A DNA stretch of 64,000 nucleotides from positions 39,416,338-39,480,337 of the forward strand of contig NC_061867.1 in assembly GCF_907164915.1 (NCBI RefSeq), written 5' to 3'. Every line of letters begins with the position of its first letter. The first letter of the stretch is position 1. The position numbers and the translations under genes are program-made. Positions 1-12,312 of the stretch are shown here, piece by piece. Origin of the DNA: Impatiens glandulifera. Lineage: Eukaryota; Streptophyta; Magnoliopsida; Ericales; Balsaminaceae. The notes beneath the pieces are model-generated. The model was not told the origin of the DNA. It ran no database searches and saw only the letters and a program-made list of their open reading frames with translations.

Positions 1-956
1 AAATTTAGGTGGATCTTGAGGCGGGTTTGATTAGTTTGGTGGGTTTTGAATGCCATTTCTTATATAAAAAAAATGACAATTTTTGTTGAGGGTGCCAAAA
101 CAGATGGAGGTGAGAGATAATATGAGAATTGATTGGTACACATGTGTGAGAAACCGGTTATGATGATGTTTGGAGTGAAAGTAAAAACAGTAAAAAAATT
201 ATGCTTTGAGATTGTGTTTCATCACATATAATACGTGGGTTGATGAGACTAATAATTTATTTTAGGTAAATGTTTTTCTGTATTCTTGACTAACACTAAC
301 AATTAAGCGATTTTACAGCATCCTGTCATCGGTGCTCATTTCACGTCTCCCTCTCTCGTTCATTCGTCTGAGCGAATTCACAGCTTTCTTTTGTGGTCGT
401 CTCTCTTTCTCTTTGCACTAAACTTCCCCCCTCTTCCATTCACAAAGCACCATCCTTCCATATTCGCAAACTAAAGAAATGATTTTATCATACAATCCGG
501 TTCATGTAGAGTACAATATATCTTGTTACGTATCCATCCATACAGATCATAAGTCCCATCTACCCACTTCTTCTTCTTCACGTATACAGGAATGCAGAAT
601 TTTGAGAATGGATCAATGACCATTGTCGTTCGTGGGTATTTCTCAGTTTTGTGCCTTGTATAGAGTTGCCTATTTCATCCGGTAAGGTTGGTGCTTTATA
701 ATTTGGTTGCTTCAGTAAACGGGTGTTCATACATAATCTGACGTTTCATGATTAACATGCATTGTCTATTAGTAAGATTTTTCATTCAAGTAATTTTACT
801 TAAAGTGATATGAATGGTTGGAGAACAATATGGAAAAGATTTGTAAAGCCAAAACCATATGTATAGTTTAATTGCTTGAATTAGAGCTTGTCAAGTTTAC
901 AGTTCTTTTTTTCTATATGATTCTAAAACAATACAATTGTGTTCAGATAAGTGAGC
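1..956 (+). other. Upstream flank and probable 5' leader of the PMT gene
   Basis: No coding region was recognised. From about 330 the sequence becomes CT-rich, which is typical of a plant 5' leader. A plausible leader intron ends at an AG at 945-946, ten bases before the start codon. The donor site and transcription start could not be fixed. Confidence 0.35.
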
Positions 957-3900
957 ATGGCATTAGGAAAGTATTCAAGAGTTGATGGAAAAAAAACATC
1001 GTCAAGTTACTGGTCTACAGCGATAATCCTAGTGTTTGTTGCCCTTTGTTTAGTTGGAGTATGGATGATAACATCATCATCTTTAGGTCCTCCCCAAAGT
1101 GGTGATCTTCAGGACAACAGAGATGAATTCAAGGATCAAGTAACTGATATGAGGCAGGCCCCTATTGGCAATGACTATGTGCAACAATTTGAGGATAACA
1201 ATGGTGATTTGTCTGAGGATGCAACAAAAAATGACCAATCTCAATCAGGAAACAATGATTCTCAGGATAGATCCACTCAGAATCCTGCAGAAGACAACCA
1301 AGAAGAAAAAGCAGCAGAGGAGAGTGCAGAGAATGACTTGCAGTCAGAAAATACACCCAAGATAGGGAATGAAAGTCTAAAAGAAGATGAGGGTTCCAAA
1401 CCAGAAAAGGCAAATGATGTTCAGCCGAAACAAAACCAAGATTTCAGTTCAAGTAACTCCAAGACAACTGAAGAGGGTAGTATTAAAGACAACAAGTCAA
1501 ATACAGACGAAAATATCAGTGAAGGGAAAGATCAGAATAATGTTGATGAGAAAACAACAGAGGTGAAGGTAGATGAAACTAAAGTTCAGTCTCCAGGGGC
1601 CCAGCCCGAGCTTTTAAATGAAACCAATATTCAAAATTCATTGTTAACCCAGGCAAAAGAGACTAACAATGAGAAAGAACAAGGCTCAACTGAATCCAAC
1701 AACGTAGTACAAAGTAAATATAAATGGAAACGATGCAATGTCACTTCTGGCTCAGATTACATACCTTGTCTTGATAACTATGAAGCAATTAAGCACCTTA
1801 AAACAACAAAGCATTATGAGCATAGGGAAAGACATTGTCCAGAAGATCCTCCAACATGCCTTGTTTCTCTTCCTGAAGGATACAAGAAATCCATTGATTG
1901 GCCTACTAGTAGGGAAAAGGTGCACTAAACATAATAATGACTATCTACATACAATTGAAACCAGGGTCTTCTTCTTTTCATCATAAACTGTTCTTCTTTC
2001 AGATATGGTACAATAATGTCCCACACACCAAGCTTGCAGAAGTTAAAGGACATCAAAACTGGGTGAAAATGAGTGGAGATTACCTTACCTTTCCTGGTGG
2101 TGGAACCCAGTTTAAGAATGGCGCTCTTCATTACATTGATTTCATCCAACAGGTTTGTTTGAAAGATGAAATCCAATTTAACCCTTTTGTTTTTAGAGAA
2201 TCTATATATTTTTGTTTCTTCTCTTTAGTCTGTACCTGATATTGCCTGGGGAAGGCAATCAAGAGTTGTATTGGATGTTGGATGCGGTGTTGCTAGCTTT
2301 GGAGGATTTCTATTTGAAAGAGATGTGATTACTATGTCATTGGCTCCAAAAGATGAACATGAAGCTCAAGTTCAGTTTGCACTCGAAAGAGGAATCCCTG
2401 CTCTATCTGCTGTAATGGGGACCAAACGACTTCCATTCCCAGCCAGAGCGTTTGATGTTGTCCACTGTGCTCGTTGCAGGGTCCCCTGGCATATTGAAGG
2501 TATTTATATAGCATTTTATTATTATGATTATGGGGTCTGCAAATGGATCAATCTAATCCAACCCATTTTGTGCACCCAAATCCAATCTATAACTATTAGT
2601 ATGAGTTGATCTAACATCCCTAATGTATTTTAATCTAATTCATATTTTTCAACAGGTTGAATCTACATTAGGCTGTTTTACAATGATCAACCCAAATTTT
2701 TTACAACTTTATTCAAAGATTTTTCTTGTTTAATCCATTTTAAAATTAAATGGGTATTAACCCAAAGTTTGCTCAACATAATTTTACTATTATACAAAAA
2801 GTTTTAGATAGTTTTCCACCTAAATTTGTTGCTTCTTTCTCATTCATGTTTGCTTTATTTCTTTTCCCTATTAGGCAGATGGGTATTCTGATATTCCTTC
2901 TGGCAGGTGGTAAACTCTTGCTTGAGCTTAACCGACTGCTTCGGCCTGGTGGCTACTTTGTGTGGTCCGCTACTCCAGTGTATGAGAAACTGGAAGAAGA
3001 TGTTCAGATTTGGGAAGGTAAACAATTTCACTTCAATTATTTTATTTTCAATGAACTTTATCTTAATTAATATGCCTACAATGTTATCATGTTGTGATGT
3101 ACAGCAATGAAAAAGCTAACAAATGCAATGTGCTGGGAACTTGTCTCCAAAACTAAGGATAGACTCAACGGTGTAGGTATAGCAATATACCAGAAACCTT
3201 CATCAAACGAATGTTATGAACAAAGATCGGAACCTGAACCAGCTCTCTGCTACGACTCCGATGATCCAAATGCAGCCTGGTATTGAGTTACGCCTTATAA
3301 TTTCTTTGTTACTTACATATCTTCACAGAATAGAAAAAGTCATGTTGATGAAATGAATTGCTGGTGGTGGTTCAGGAATGTTCCTTTTCAACCATGTATT
3401 AACAAAGTGCCTGTTGATGCAACGGTACAAGGGTCTCAATGGCCACAGAGATGGCCAGCAAGGTTAACCAAGCCTCCTTATTGGTTATTGAGTTCTCAAA
3501 TTGGATTTTATGGAAAACCCGAACCTGAGGATTTCACTGCTGACTTTGAACACTGGAAGAGCGATGTGAGCATGTCATATATTAGTGGTATGGGGATTAA
3601 CTGGTCATCTGTCAGGAATGTCATGGATATGAGAGCTGTATATGGAGGGTAAGGACACTCAAATGCTAACATAATTCATTACCATAACTTAATTCAGTTC
3701 TCTTAAGATTATTTAAGTTAAATGATATGATAAGAGTTTTTTGAAAAAATCCAAATAACCCAATATCAAACTACATTTAAGATGATAATAACTGTGATTT
3801 CAGGTTTGCTGCTGCTCTGAGGGACTTGAACGTGTGGGTCATGAATGTAGTCCCTATCGACTCCCCAGACACACTTCCTATAATATACGAACGAGGTTTA

Positions 3901-4344
3901 TTTGGAATATATCATGATTGGTGTGAGTCATTTAGTACATATCCAAGGTCTTATGATCTTCTTCATGCTGACCATATTTTCTCCAGGATTAAGAAAAAGT
4001 ATGTCTTTTTGGCCTTCCTTACTTTTATATTAAAAAGAAAATACTCTTTTTCATATTCATTTGGTTAATGCAATGCAATCAATGCCTTTGTCACTTACAG
4101 ATGCAACCTCATGGCATTGGTTGCTGAGGCGGATCGCATTCTTAGACCATATGGAAAGTTGATTGTACGCGATCATGATGATGTTATTAGCGAGCTCGAG
4201 AGTATATTTAAATCAATGAGATGGGATATCCGTTTTGCGTTCTCTAAGGATAAGGAAGGAATACTCAGTGTTCAGAAAGGCATGTGGCGACCCACAGAGG
4301 TTGAGACGGTTACATATGCAATAAGCAACAAACCCTTGAATTAA
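957..4344 (+). CDS. Probable methyltransferase of the PMT24/25/26 group (Golgi type II membrane protein)
   Basis: Eight exons read as one 793-residue protein: 957-1919, 2003-2152, 2229-2499, 2907-3017, 3105-3279, 3376-3648, 3804-3998 and 4101-4344. All introns are GT-AG and all phases agree. The start is the ATG at 957, where the protein begins [13 protein letters not shown], the usual start of this subgroup; an in-frame GTG at 951 was not used. A short cytosolic tail precedes one membrane anchor (residues about 20-39). A long acidic, Asn/Gln/Glu/Lys-rich linker follows to about residue 250, then the putative S-adenosylmethionine-dependent methyltransferase domain. The SAM-binding motif LDVGCG is at residues 386-391, and the family strings [14 protein letters not shown] and [12 protein letters not shown] are present. 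The family is thought to methylate cell-wall pectin in the Golgi. That role is family knowledge, and the exact Arabidopsis orthologue is not resolved. Length is close to PMT26 (about 820 aa) and no break was seen, so it is probably functional. Confidence 0.93.
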
Positions 4345-4780
4345 GCATAAATTGACTCGCGCAATGGGAAGGAATTGGTAAACAAATTAATTATGTTTCA
4401 TTTGTTTTGCCCACTTAAAAAGTTCTTCATCATCCAATCTTCAATGCTGCAAAATTAGATTCTTGTCATTTTTTTAGTTCATTCATTCTCTTGGAAGTAA
4501 TGTTTAGATGGTTAATGTGCAGTATTTGATTATTGTTAATTGAGAAATATATAATACCCCCAACTATAATCTTTTTAATGACCACACACATATATGGCAA
4601 AAAATATGAGACAATTTTAATAAATAAATTATCAAAATATGACAAATTAATAGTATCTTAATCTGTATTGATCAAATTTACACAACTCAAAGGAAGGTTT
4701 GTGGGCTTGGTACATGTTAGTAGGCAAAGTCTTGATTTATCCACTTAGCATTAATGGCCAACTCTTCACTTTTTCACCTT
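4345..4780. other. 3' flank of the PMT gene
   Basis: AT-rich sequence that includes the probable 3' UTR. No gene or repeat was recognised. Confidence 0.4.
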
Positions 4781-5582
4781 CGCACTCTCGTTTCTTGGGG
4801 ATCAACGCGAGAAGCATAATCTCTCGATAGGCAAGAATATATTGCTATTGGCTGCTTTGCCCATATTTTAAACCTTGGGGATAATCATTGTCAATCACCG
4901 AATGATTCGGATCTTTGAAGTCAATGCAATGGAAAGGGCACCCGATTTCTCTTTTATGGACAGTTTCCTTTGGGCTTAATAGTAGTAAATGCATGTCTTT
5001 AGGTTTCGAAAGGTTAATAGGCCGGCCATTAGGTCTAAAGTTGTATGTCACTGCTATGGATAAATTCACTACTTCAACGTCATTATTGAACATTAAAGGC
5101 TGAGCATCTATTTCTCTCGTATATCGCTCTCATCGAAAAAGCAACAACAAGAATGGAACCATATACTCCTATGCTGGGAGCAGAGAAGGGTTACGGTCTA
5201 ATCACCGCTCGTGGGCTCCCCGTTTCTGGCATGTTATAGTTATTTGTTTCTCTCGACGGTGGGAATTAGAGATTACCGATAAGCCACATGCTTCGCGAAC
5301 CATATTTCACTTTATCTTCGAACATATTCGAAGATTCAATGTGACTATTGTCACTTCTTCCAACATACAAGATGAGACTTTACCACCGTGGAGCGGCTTT
5401 TTTCAATAAGATAAAAGATAAACTTCAGTAAAATGTCGGAGAAGCGAAATATATGAGATCACAAACATAGATTTCTTGGCTAAATATGAATGGAGACGAA
5501 AATACACACTTGCAACTATAGTATAGGAAAAAAGTTCTCTTTGATAGTGGGGGAGAAAGGATCTTATCATAGATAGAGAGGT

Positions 5583-5656
5583 AGGGATGTAGTCAAGTGG
5601 TTCAAGGCAGTGTATTGTGAATCTACCACGCGTGGGTTCAATCCCCGTCGTTCGCC
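5583..5656 (+). pseudogene. trnH-GUG: Plastid-type tRNA-His(GUG) relic
   Basis: The sequence follows plastid trnH along its length: the D-arm region ATGTAG..CAAGTGG, the anticodon loop TTGTGAA (anticodon GTG), the T loop GGTTCAAT and the 3' end CGTTCGC. The first two acceptor positions (AG instead of GC) no longer pair with the 3' end, and one anticodon-stem pair is lost, so it is probably not functional. Such copies are common in plant mitochondrial DNA and in nuclear inserts derived from it. Confidence 0.75.
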
Positions 5657-5881
5657 CATCCATGAATGGACCATTTGTGACAGGATACAAGACAAACCTA
5701 GAATACACTTTTTATTCAAGTCAACTTGAGGCATTCAAACGCATCCAAGCAATTAGTATCCTATTTCAAGATAGAAAGCATACAGTTGTGTCTAGTTCTT
5801 GCTTCAAGCACAAATGGAATGGAGAAGTTCTTAGGACAACTGACGAACAATAGGTACCCCACCCAGCCAGGCGGGGGTAAT

Positions 5882-5915
5882 GAGCCGTGTAATAGGCGAC
5901 CATTTTGCGCGGTTC
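5882..5915 (+). other. Group II intron domain V (mitochondrial type)
   Basis: This is a 34-nt hairpin, the canonical domain V length. It begins GAGCCGTG with the catalytic AGC triad and ends GCGCGGTTC, and about ten outer pairs form with G-U allowed. A GCGA tetraloop of the GNRA class sits near the tip. It marks the 3' end of a mitochondrial-type group II intron. The host gene could not be identified from the 100 bases that follow. Confidence 0.6.
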
Positions 5916-7519
5916 ACTTCAGTCATCCGCTGGTGTCCTGTCTTGACCCCTATCCAATTTTTGGGCCAATTCCCCCTTCATACTACCAAAAAATAAGATT
6001 CTTGCCGAGTTCAAGGTTGTTGCTCCAACCATTACCAAACTAATACATATTTCATTCAGTACTTCAGGTGCTTCTCTTGCGTATAATGTAAACCCCGTAG
6101 CGGATCAATTCCAACGAGCCTTTCAAACTAGTACTTTTTGTAATCGACTCTATAGTTTCTTCAATAAACACTATTTTTTATCAAGTTTTGAATGACTTTT
6201 AAGTCAGACCGTTCATGTGTTTCGGATATTCAGTCTCATTTGAAGCTTTAGACAAATGTGCTATTGAGATATTGGTCCTTATGGCATGTCGTACACATTT
6301 TGACGATTGACCGAGCCATAAAAGGGGAATTGAAAATGAACACGCACCCTAGGCTTGACTACGTTAACCTTCTTCATTTTCGATGAAAAAAAATAACGAT
6401 CTCCGAAAGTGTTTTCTTTACCCTCCCTTCTAGACGTCTGCCCAAGACCCACACTTCAAGCCTTGTACCCTACCACCTAAACTTCGATATGTCTTGGTCT
6501 GGTTAAGTTAATTGATCCAATTTTACTTCAGGCTTATCCAAAATATTGAGCCCTGGATATTATAATACATATAATTGTCCAAATCTCTCATTCTGGACAT
6601 TATTACTTGTTCACTTCCTCTATAATGGCAGAGTTTCCGAGAATCTATAAAAAAAAAATCTAGAACACGAACTCTCTCTGTAATACTCTTTAAAACTTGA
6701 GGACTAGCAACGACAATAGCACTTTTGCTATTCAATCATAGAAGAGATAAAGATAATGTTGAAAAACCCCTTGATATCTTATGTTAACGATCAAGACATG
6801 ATCATTATTATAGTATAGATCAGGCGTTAGTGCGTTAGCGTGTTAACGCGTTAGCTTGATTGCAGCTAGCGCTCCCCTTTCTTTCGAAAAGTAAAATTTC
6901 TCGCTTGTTAGTTCAACCGTCCTACCTTCCTTTTATTTGCGTGGGAATATTTGAAGAACCACATGTCATGTTTAGAACCAAGAGAATATTTAGACAATAG
7001 AAAGAAAAGAAAAAAGTGAGACAGTTATGAATTCCATTGAGTTTCCCTTACTTGCTCGAACTACCCAAAATTCAGTTATTTCAAAATTCAGTTATTTCAA
7101 CTAATTAAATGATCTTTTAAATTGGTCAAGAATCTCTAGTTTATGTTTGCTTCCCTATGGTACTAGTTGTTGCCTCATTGAATATGATTCACTAATAGGC
7201 TCACGATTCAACTTTGATCGTTATGGACTGGTACCAAGATCGAGTCCTAGACAAACTGACCTAATTTTAATAGATTGAATCAAAATATGTTATTGATATG
7301 GGAGCATGTATCATTACAGTGGTATATTCAGTACCGATAGGCTGTGATGCATGATAGTTCAGAAGGAAGGGTTTTGAAGAAGCATAGTGCTTACTTGTTG
7401 CATGAACCTTCCAAAGAAATTTATTTATCTATCTACCAATCAAACTGAAGTTAGCCTGAGTTCTGAAACCTTCTATTTCTTTATCGGTGAAAGAAGTGAT
7501 TCAACACGATTGGGAACAA

Positions 7520-8024
7520 TGTTTATTTCTTTTTAGAGTCTAGACAACTATAACTTTACAAATTTTCAATTAATTCCTTAAATTTAATTACAAGATATGA
7601 TCAAATGTCTATCAAGTTTTAAACAATGTATTTTTCTAAAACTCAATTAAAACTTCTTAAATTATTTTATTCAAACTATCACATGTTTACCTAGATTCAC
7701 TTCAAATCAATACACATTATCTAGCATTATACAAGAATTGAGAGACCAATTAATCATTGCACAAAATCTTCTTCATATTACATTGGACACAAGTTCTATT
7801 ACAATACTTAACAACTATTAGATGAACTTCAGATCAATATAAAATTTTCTTGTAATACAATATGAATTACTCTCTCTATTTATACGAATAAGGAAAAAAA
7901 TTTAATCTACTAATTTAATCAAACTTATTGAAGACCTTCTATATCCCACATTATTACAGACCTTCCATTTTTCACATTATTGCAGACCTTTCATTTCTTT
8001 GTAGCGGCCAGGAGTAATGCAACA
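7520..8024 (-). repeat. Probable 3' LTR of the 7.5-12.3 kb Copia element
   Basis: It starts TGTTGC directly after a polypurine tract. It shares a stretch around CTTGTAATACAAT with the 5' LTR remnant at 12223-12312, although the alignment is weak. The 7520 boundary is a guess from a TGTT on the plus strand. Confidence 0.4.
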
Positions 8025-8217
8025 TTCTCCCCCTTAGTCCTAGCATGGTTCGAGATCACAAACACCGAAAAAGGGTCGCATTATCATCAGTCTTGATGCT
8101 GGCAAGACCTTCGTAAATATATCGGTCATCTATTCATACGTTCAAATAAAATCTACTTTGATTTAAATTCCTTCAACATACTCTCGATTGAAATGATACA
8201 TCATGTTGACGTGTTTA

Positions 8218-11200
8218 CTACAACCATGAAAATTGGGTTTTTATGAGTGCAGGTGAAGATTTGTTATCGACGTAGAACTTCACTACCTTAAGTTTCGAAC
8301 CACTTAGTTCGAACAAAAATGATTTCAACCAAAGTTCTTCGCACACTACCGTTGTTGTAGCCATTAACTCTACTTCACATGTGGATAGTGGCACTGTCTT
8401 CTGATTTTGGGAGTTCCACGAAATAATACTATCAATAATGTAAAACACCATGCCCCCGTACTTTTCTAGCCATCTAGGTCACCTGTGGATCACTGTCAGA
8501 GTATCCCAATATTTCCTCGCCACCATCTCATTTTCGAAACACTAAACCTAAGTGTATAGTTCCTCGAAGGTATCGAAGCACCTTCTTCACTACCTTGTCA
8601 TGCATCTCAAGTTTCCTCTCCATGAATTTACTCGCAACACCAACAATATAAGAAAGATCTGGCCTTGTATGAGAGAGATAGCGCAAACAACTAATGACAC
8701 TTCGATATTCAGTAGCATCAATCGGTTGTCCTTCGGAATCCTTATGGAATTGAGCATTATGCTCCATTGGTACATTTGTTGAATTGCAATCAAACATTTC
8801 AAATTGGATTAGAATTATTTTTGCATATGTTGTCTGCTTGATCGAGATATCTCTTTCGAACTGAGCTACTTTAATTCCAATGTAGTACGAAAGAAATCCA
8901 AAATCACTCATCTCGAACTCTCCCATCATCTACTTATTGAAGAGATCGACACCCTTTCGATCTTCACATGTTCAAATGAGATCATCCACATAAATACAAG
9001 CAATAATTTGGGTCTTAATGTTGCCTCTTGTGTACACAACTTGCTCTTGTGTACACTTTATGAAGCCCATATGTTTTAAGATTTTGTCCAACTTTAGATT
9101 CCACGCTCGAAGAGCTTTCCTTAGGCCATATAATACTTTTTTTTTTAATTTAAGCACCATATTTCCCTTCCTTGTGACTTTGAATCCCCCTGGTTGATTC
9201 ACGTACATTTCCTCTTCAAGTTCTCCATTGAGAAAAGATGACTTTACATCAAGATGATGTATTTGTCAACCACGATTAGCCGTCATGACAATAATGACTC
9301 GAATTTTTTCCATTCGAGCGACTTGAGCGAAGGTTTCTTCAAAGTCAATTCCTTTCCGTTGCACATATTCCTTTGCAACTAAGCAAGCTTTGTGCTAGAT
9401 CACCTCACTATATAAATTTTTCTTGAGCATAAATATCCATTTGAGTCCAATTACCTTGTGTCCAACCGGAAATGGGACGAGTGACCACGTCTCATTCTTC
9501 TCGATGGCTTCAATTTCTTTAGCCATTTATTCTTCCCATTGTGGTTGTCCAACCGCTTCATTGTAGTAAGACGACTCCTCCGTCTGTGCTAACATCAAAT
9601 CTTTAAAATCAGGTGTCACTCGAAGTTCTTCTTCCAAGATATTAGTCATGTTCCTGTATCGAACAAGTCTTTCATCACTCTCAATGTGTCCACCTGACCA
9701 TGGAGTGGGTAGACCATCTCCTTTATCTGTTTCTTCAGAAACTTGCTCAAGTTGTGGAAAATTCAAGACAGTTTGTTGGAACACTTCTGAAGTAGAATGT
9801 CCTTGTATCGATCCACTCTCGAATGAGATCGTTCGAATTCCAACATGCTCATGATTAATCTCTTCGTGAACTTTGAAGGGTTGATCACTCTTTTCATGCT
9901 GTCAATCCCAAGATACACTTTCTTTGAACACAACATCACGACTCACATGGATCTTACTATTTTGTGCTTCGAGTAACCTGTGTGCCTTGCTTCCTTCTTC
10001 TACACTAAAATAGACAAACAATTGGCTTTTGTTGTCTAATTTTTTTTCAGATGGGGAGTTGTCACCTTGGCATGAGCAGTACACACAAAGGTGCGCTAAG
10101 TGCGACTTCATTCCAGTCCACATCTCAAATGGGATTTTGTCTCGAATAACTTTGGTTGGAAATCAATTGAAAATATAGACTGCATGACGAACTGCCCCCC
10201 TCAATATTTGCTCGGGACTGCCATGATTTTGATTAACGACCTAGTCATGGCCATCACTGCTCGATTGTTCCTCTACACCACATCATTTTGTTGAGGAGAA
10301 TACGATGTGGTGAATTGTTGTTCTATCCCTACTTCTTCGCACAATTCTACAAACTCCCTCGAGAAGAATTCATCTCCTCGATCCGAACAAAAGACTTTGA
10401 TTCGAAGTCTGATCGTATTCTCGACCAATTGTTTTGTCCTCTTAAACAAAGAGAATGGCTTCGTTCTTTGTTTTAAACATATGGAGCCACATCCACTTGG
10501 AATTATCATCAATAATCAGCATGAAATATAGATTTCATCTTGGAGTTATTGACGTGATTGGTCCATATAAGTCAATGTACAACAATTCGAGTGACTTTTT
10601 CACTCGAAACTTGTTTTTTAGCGCGAACGGTTGTCTCGTCTATTTTGAAACTATGCATGTTCAACAAAGTTGTTTTGAAGGAGAAAATTTTCGGAACACC
10701 ATCATCCATTCTCTTATTCACGAGACTTTAGTGTTTGGAAGTTAATATGACCGAGATGAGCCTTCCATAACCATGCTGGATCTTAAAAATTAGTCAAAAG
10801 GTTAATCAATTTTGCCAACTTCAAGAAAATTTGATATAATTGATTATGAATTTGTCTCACTTTCATGATAAGGCATGAAATGTTCTTAGCGAAGATTTCA
10901 AGCTCTTCTCCATCCATCAGCACCATGTGACCTGTCTCGGTAAGTTTTCCGAGACTCACTAGATTACCTTTTAAAGAAGGAATGAAAAACTCCATCGAGA
11001 AGCCACTGATCGCCATTTTTTGCATTTGAACATGATAGAATATTTTCCACAAATTTGTACCGTAGAACCATCTCCGAACTTCACCTTCTTGGTGACTTCC
11101 TCGTCCAATTAAAAGAACTTCTCTTTATTGCTAGTCACGTGATTGTTGGTTCTGTTGTCAAAGAACCATAGAGCCAGCTTCATTTCATTCAGTATGACAA

Positions 11201-12183
11201 TATTAGTTGGCGGAATCTCCTCCAAGATTTCCACAAGCAATGTTGGTTTGACGTTGTCCACGTGGGTAAGGTGTGCTACCTCATTCTTCTTTGCTCGACA
11301 TTGTGTTGAGTAATGTACCATCTCGTTGCAATTAAAACAACGAATGTGTGTTTTGTCTCGAGGAGCTCCTCGACCATCTGAACCATCTTCTTTGTATTTT
11401 TGAGGCGATTCTCCTCGGCCTTTTGTCCCTTGGCCTCTTCCTCGGGTTCTATCTCCTCGACCATGGGTCCCACCATCTGTGGAATACACTTTCAATGAGT
11501 ATTCTCATCCATTTTAAACCGTGTCTTTCACTCCTCCTAAGTGAGTATCACTTATCCTTCGCTTCCTTTAGCGTTTGTTCTTTTCTTGCGCGTGTGCTCC
11601 TCGAAGGCCTTCAGCCTTCCAACTGCTTCCTCGAATGTGAACGTCACGAGGTCACAAAACTGCTCGATGTCGGCTACCACACGGATAACCATTTTAGCAC
11701 ACTATCAAAGAACATCTTTACTATCACAACATCATTGAGTATTTCTCCAAGACTCGAGTACCTAAACGATATGGATGTGAGTCGACCAACATGTCGATTG
11801 AGCGACTCACTATCTTTTATGTGCATCGTATCGAACTCATTCTTCAATGTCGGCAATCGTGCATTCTTCACTTGGTCTGCGTCGACGAACCTTGAGACAA
11901 TCTCACGCTTCCTACGTCGTCTTCTTATTTGCCACATGCATGAGAAGATCCTCCAGAAGTGTTTGTAGAAGATGCGACCTCGCCTTCTTATTGAGCCGGA
12001 CATCAATCTCTCTCTGTGTTTGTTGCTGGCTCGACTGCCTCCCACACTTCTCTGTCCTCTATCATAGCCTACACACGAATCACCCAACTGGTGTAGTTCA
12101 TGTGTGTTAGTTGCGGATAATGGAATATGTCGTTGTTTTGTTGCACCCCTAATGACCCTACACCGATCGATATTTGATCCCAC
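8218..12183 (-). pseudogene. Copia gag-pol polyprotein relic
   Basis: From the 5' end: a gag piece (about 12183-11674; LKNEFDTMHIKDSESLNRHV), a zinc knuckle CFNCNEMVHYSTQC at about 11349-11390 (CX2CX4HX4C), and a protease region near 11109-11180. The protease triad is replaced (FDNRTNNHVT where Asp-Ser/Thr-Gly is expected). An integrase core follows (10512-10273; CSDRGDEFFSREF and SPQQN). The reverse transcriptase comes next (about 9784-8528), with YGLRKALRAW and the catalytic YVDDLI near 8972-8990. The RNase H piece is at 8451-8218. The frame is broken many times, so no full-length product is possible. Confidence 0.85.
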
Positions 12184-12312
12184 ATGATATTTTTAGGCAT
12201 GAACCTGATGCCCTGATACCAATTGTTGGCCTAGATACAAAAACTCTCAAGAACTTGGGGAAATTTTATATGAGATCTTCTTGTAATACAATTATATGAA
12301 CTTGAGGGGGTC

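Larger units (their letters stand above)
4781..7510. other. Mitochondrial-like DNA in the nucleus (NUMT), left part
   Basis: Base composition is more GC-balanced than in the flanks. The stretch carries a plastid-type tRNA-His relic (5583-5656) and a 34-nt group II intron domain V (5882-5915). Plant mitochondrial genomes contain both plastid-derived trnH and many group II introns, so a mitochondrial source fits better than a plastid one. Short open stretches (for example 4845-5093 minus, 5617-5853 plus) could not be assigned. The right part of the insert seems to continue at about 12313 after a Copia insertion. Outer limits are approximate. Confidence 0.55.
7520..12312 (-). mobile_element. Decayed Copia retrotransposon, 5' LTR truncated
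   Basis: The element reads on the minus strand. A primer-binding site TGGTATCAGGGC, close to the initiator-Met tRNA complement, lies at about 12211-12222. It directly follows the end of a 5' LTR (CCAACA at 12223), of which only about 90 bp remain. Gag, protease, integrase, reverse transcriptase and RNase H relics follow in Copia order. A polypurine tract AAGGGGGAGAA at about 8025-8035 precedes the 3' LTR, which starts TGTTGC at 8024. The lower end of that LTR (about 7520) is uncertain. The element sits inside mitochondrial-like DNA. Confidence 0.7.

Noticed and set aside
951..956. In-frame GTG and AGC codons before the PMT start
   Set aside because: The family begins MALG; the ATG at 957 is the natural start and GTG initiation is not expected in a plant nuclear gene.
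4845..5103. Overlapping frames on both strands near 5 kb as a mitochondrial gene
   Set aside because: The composition is organelle-like, but I could not match any known mitochondrial protein with confidence.
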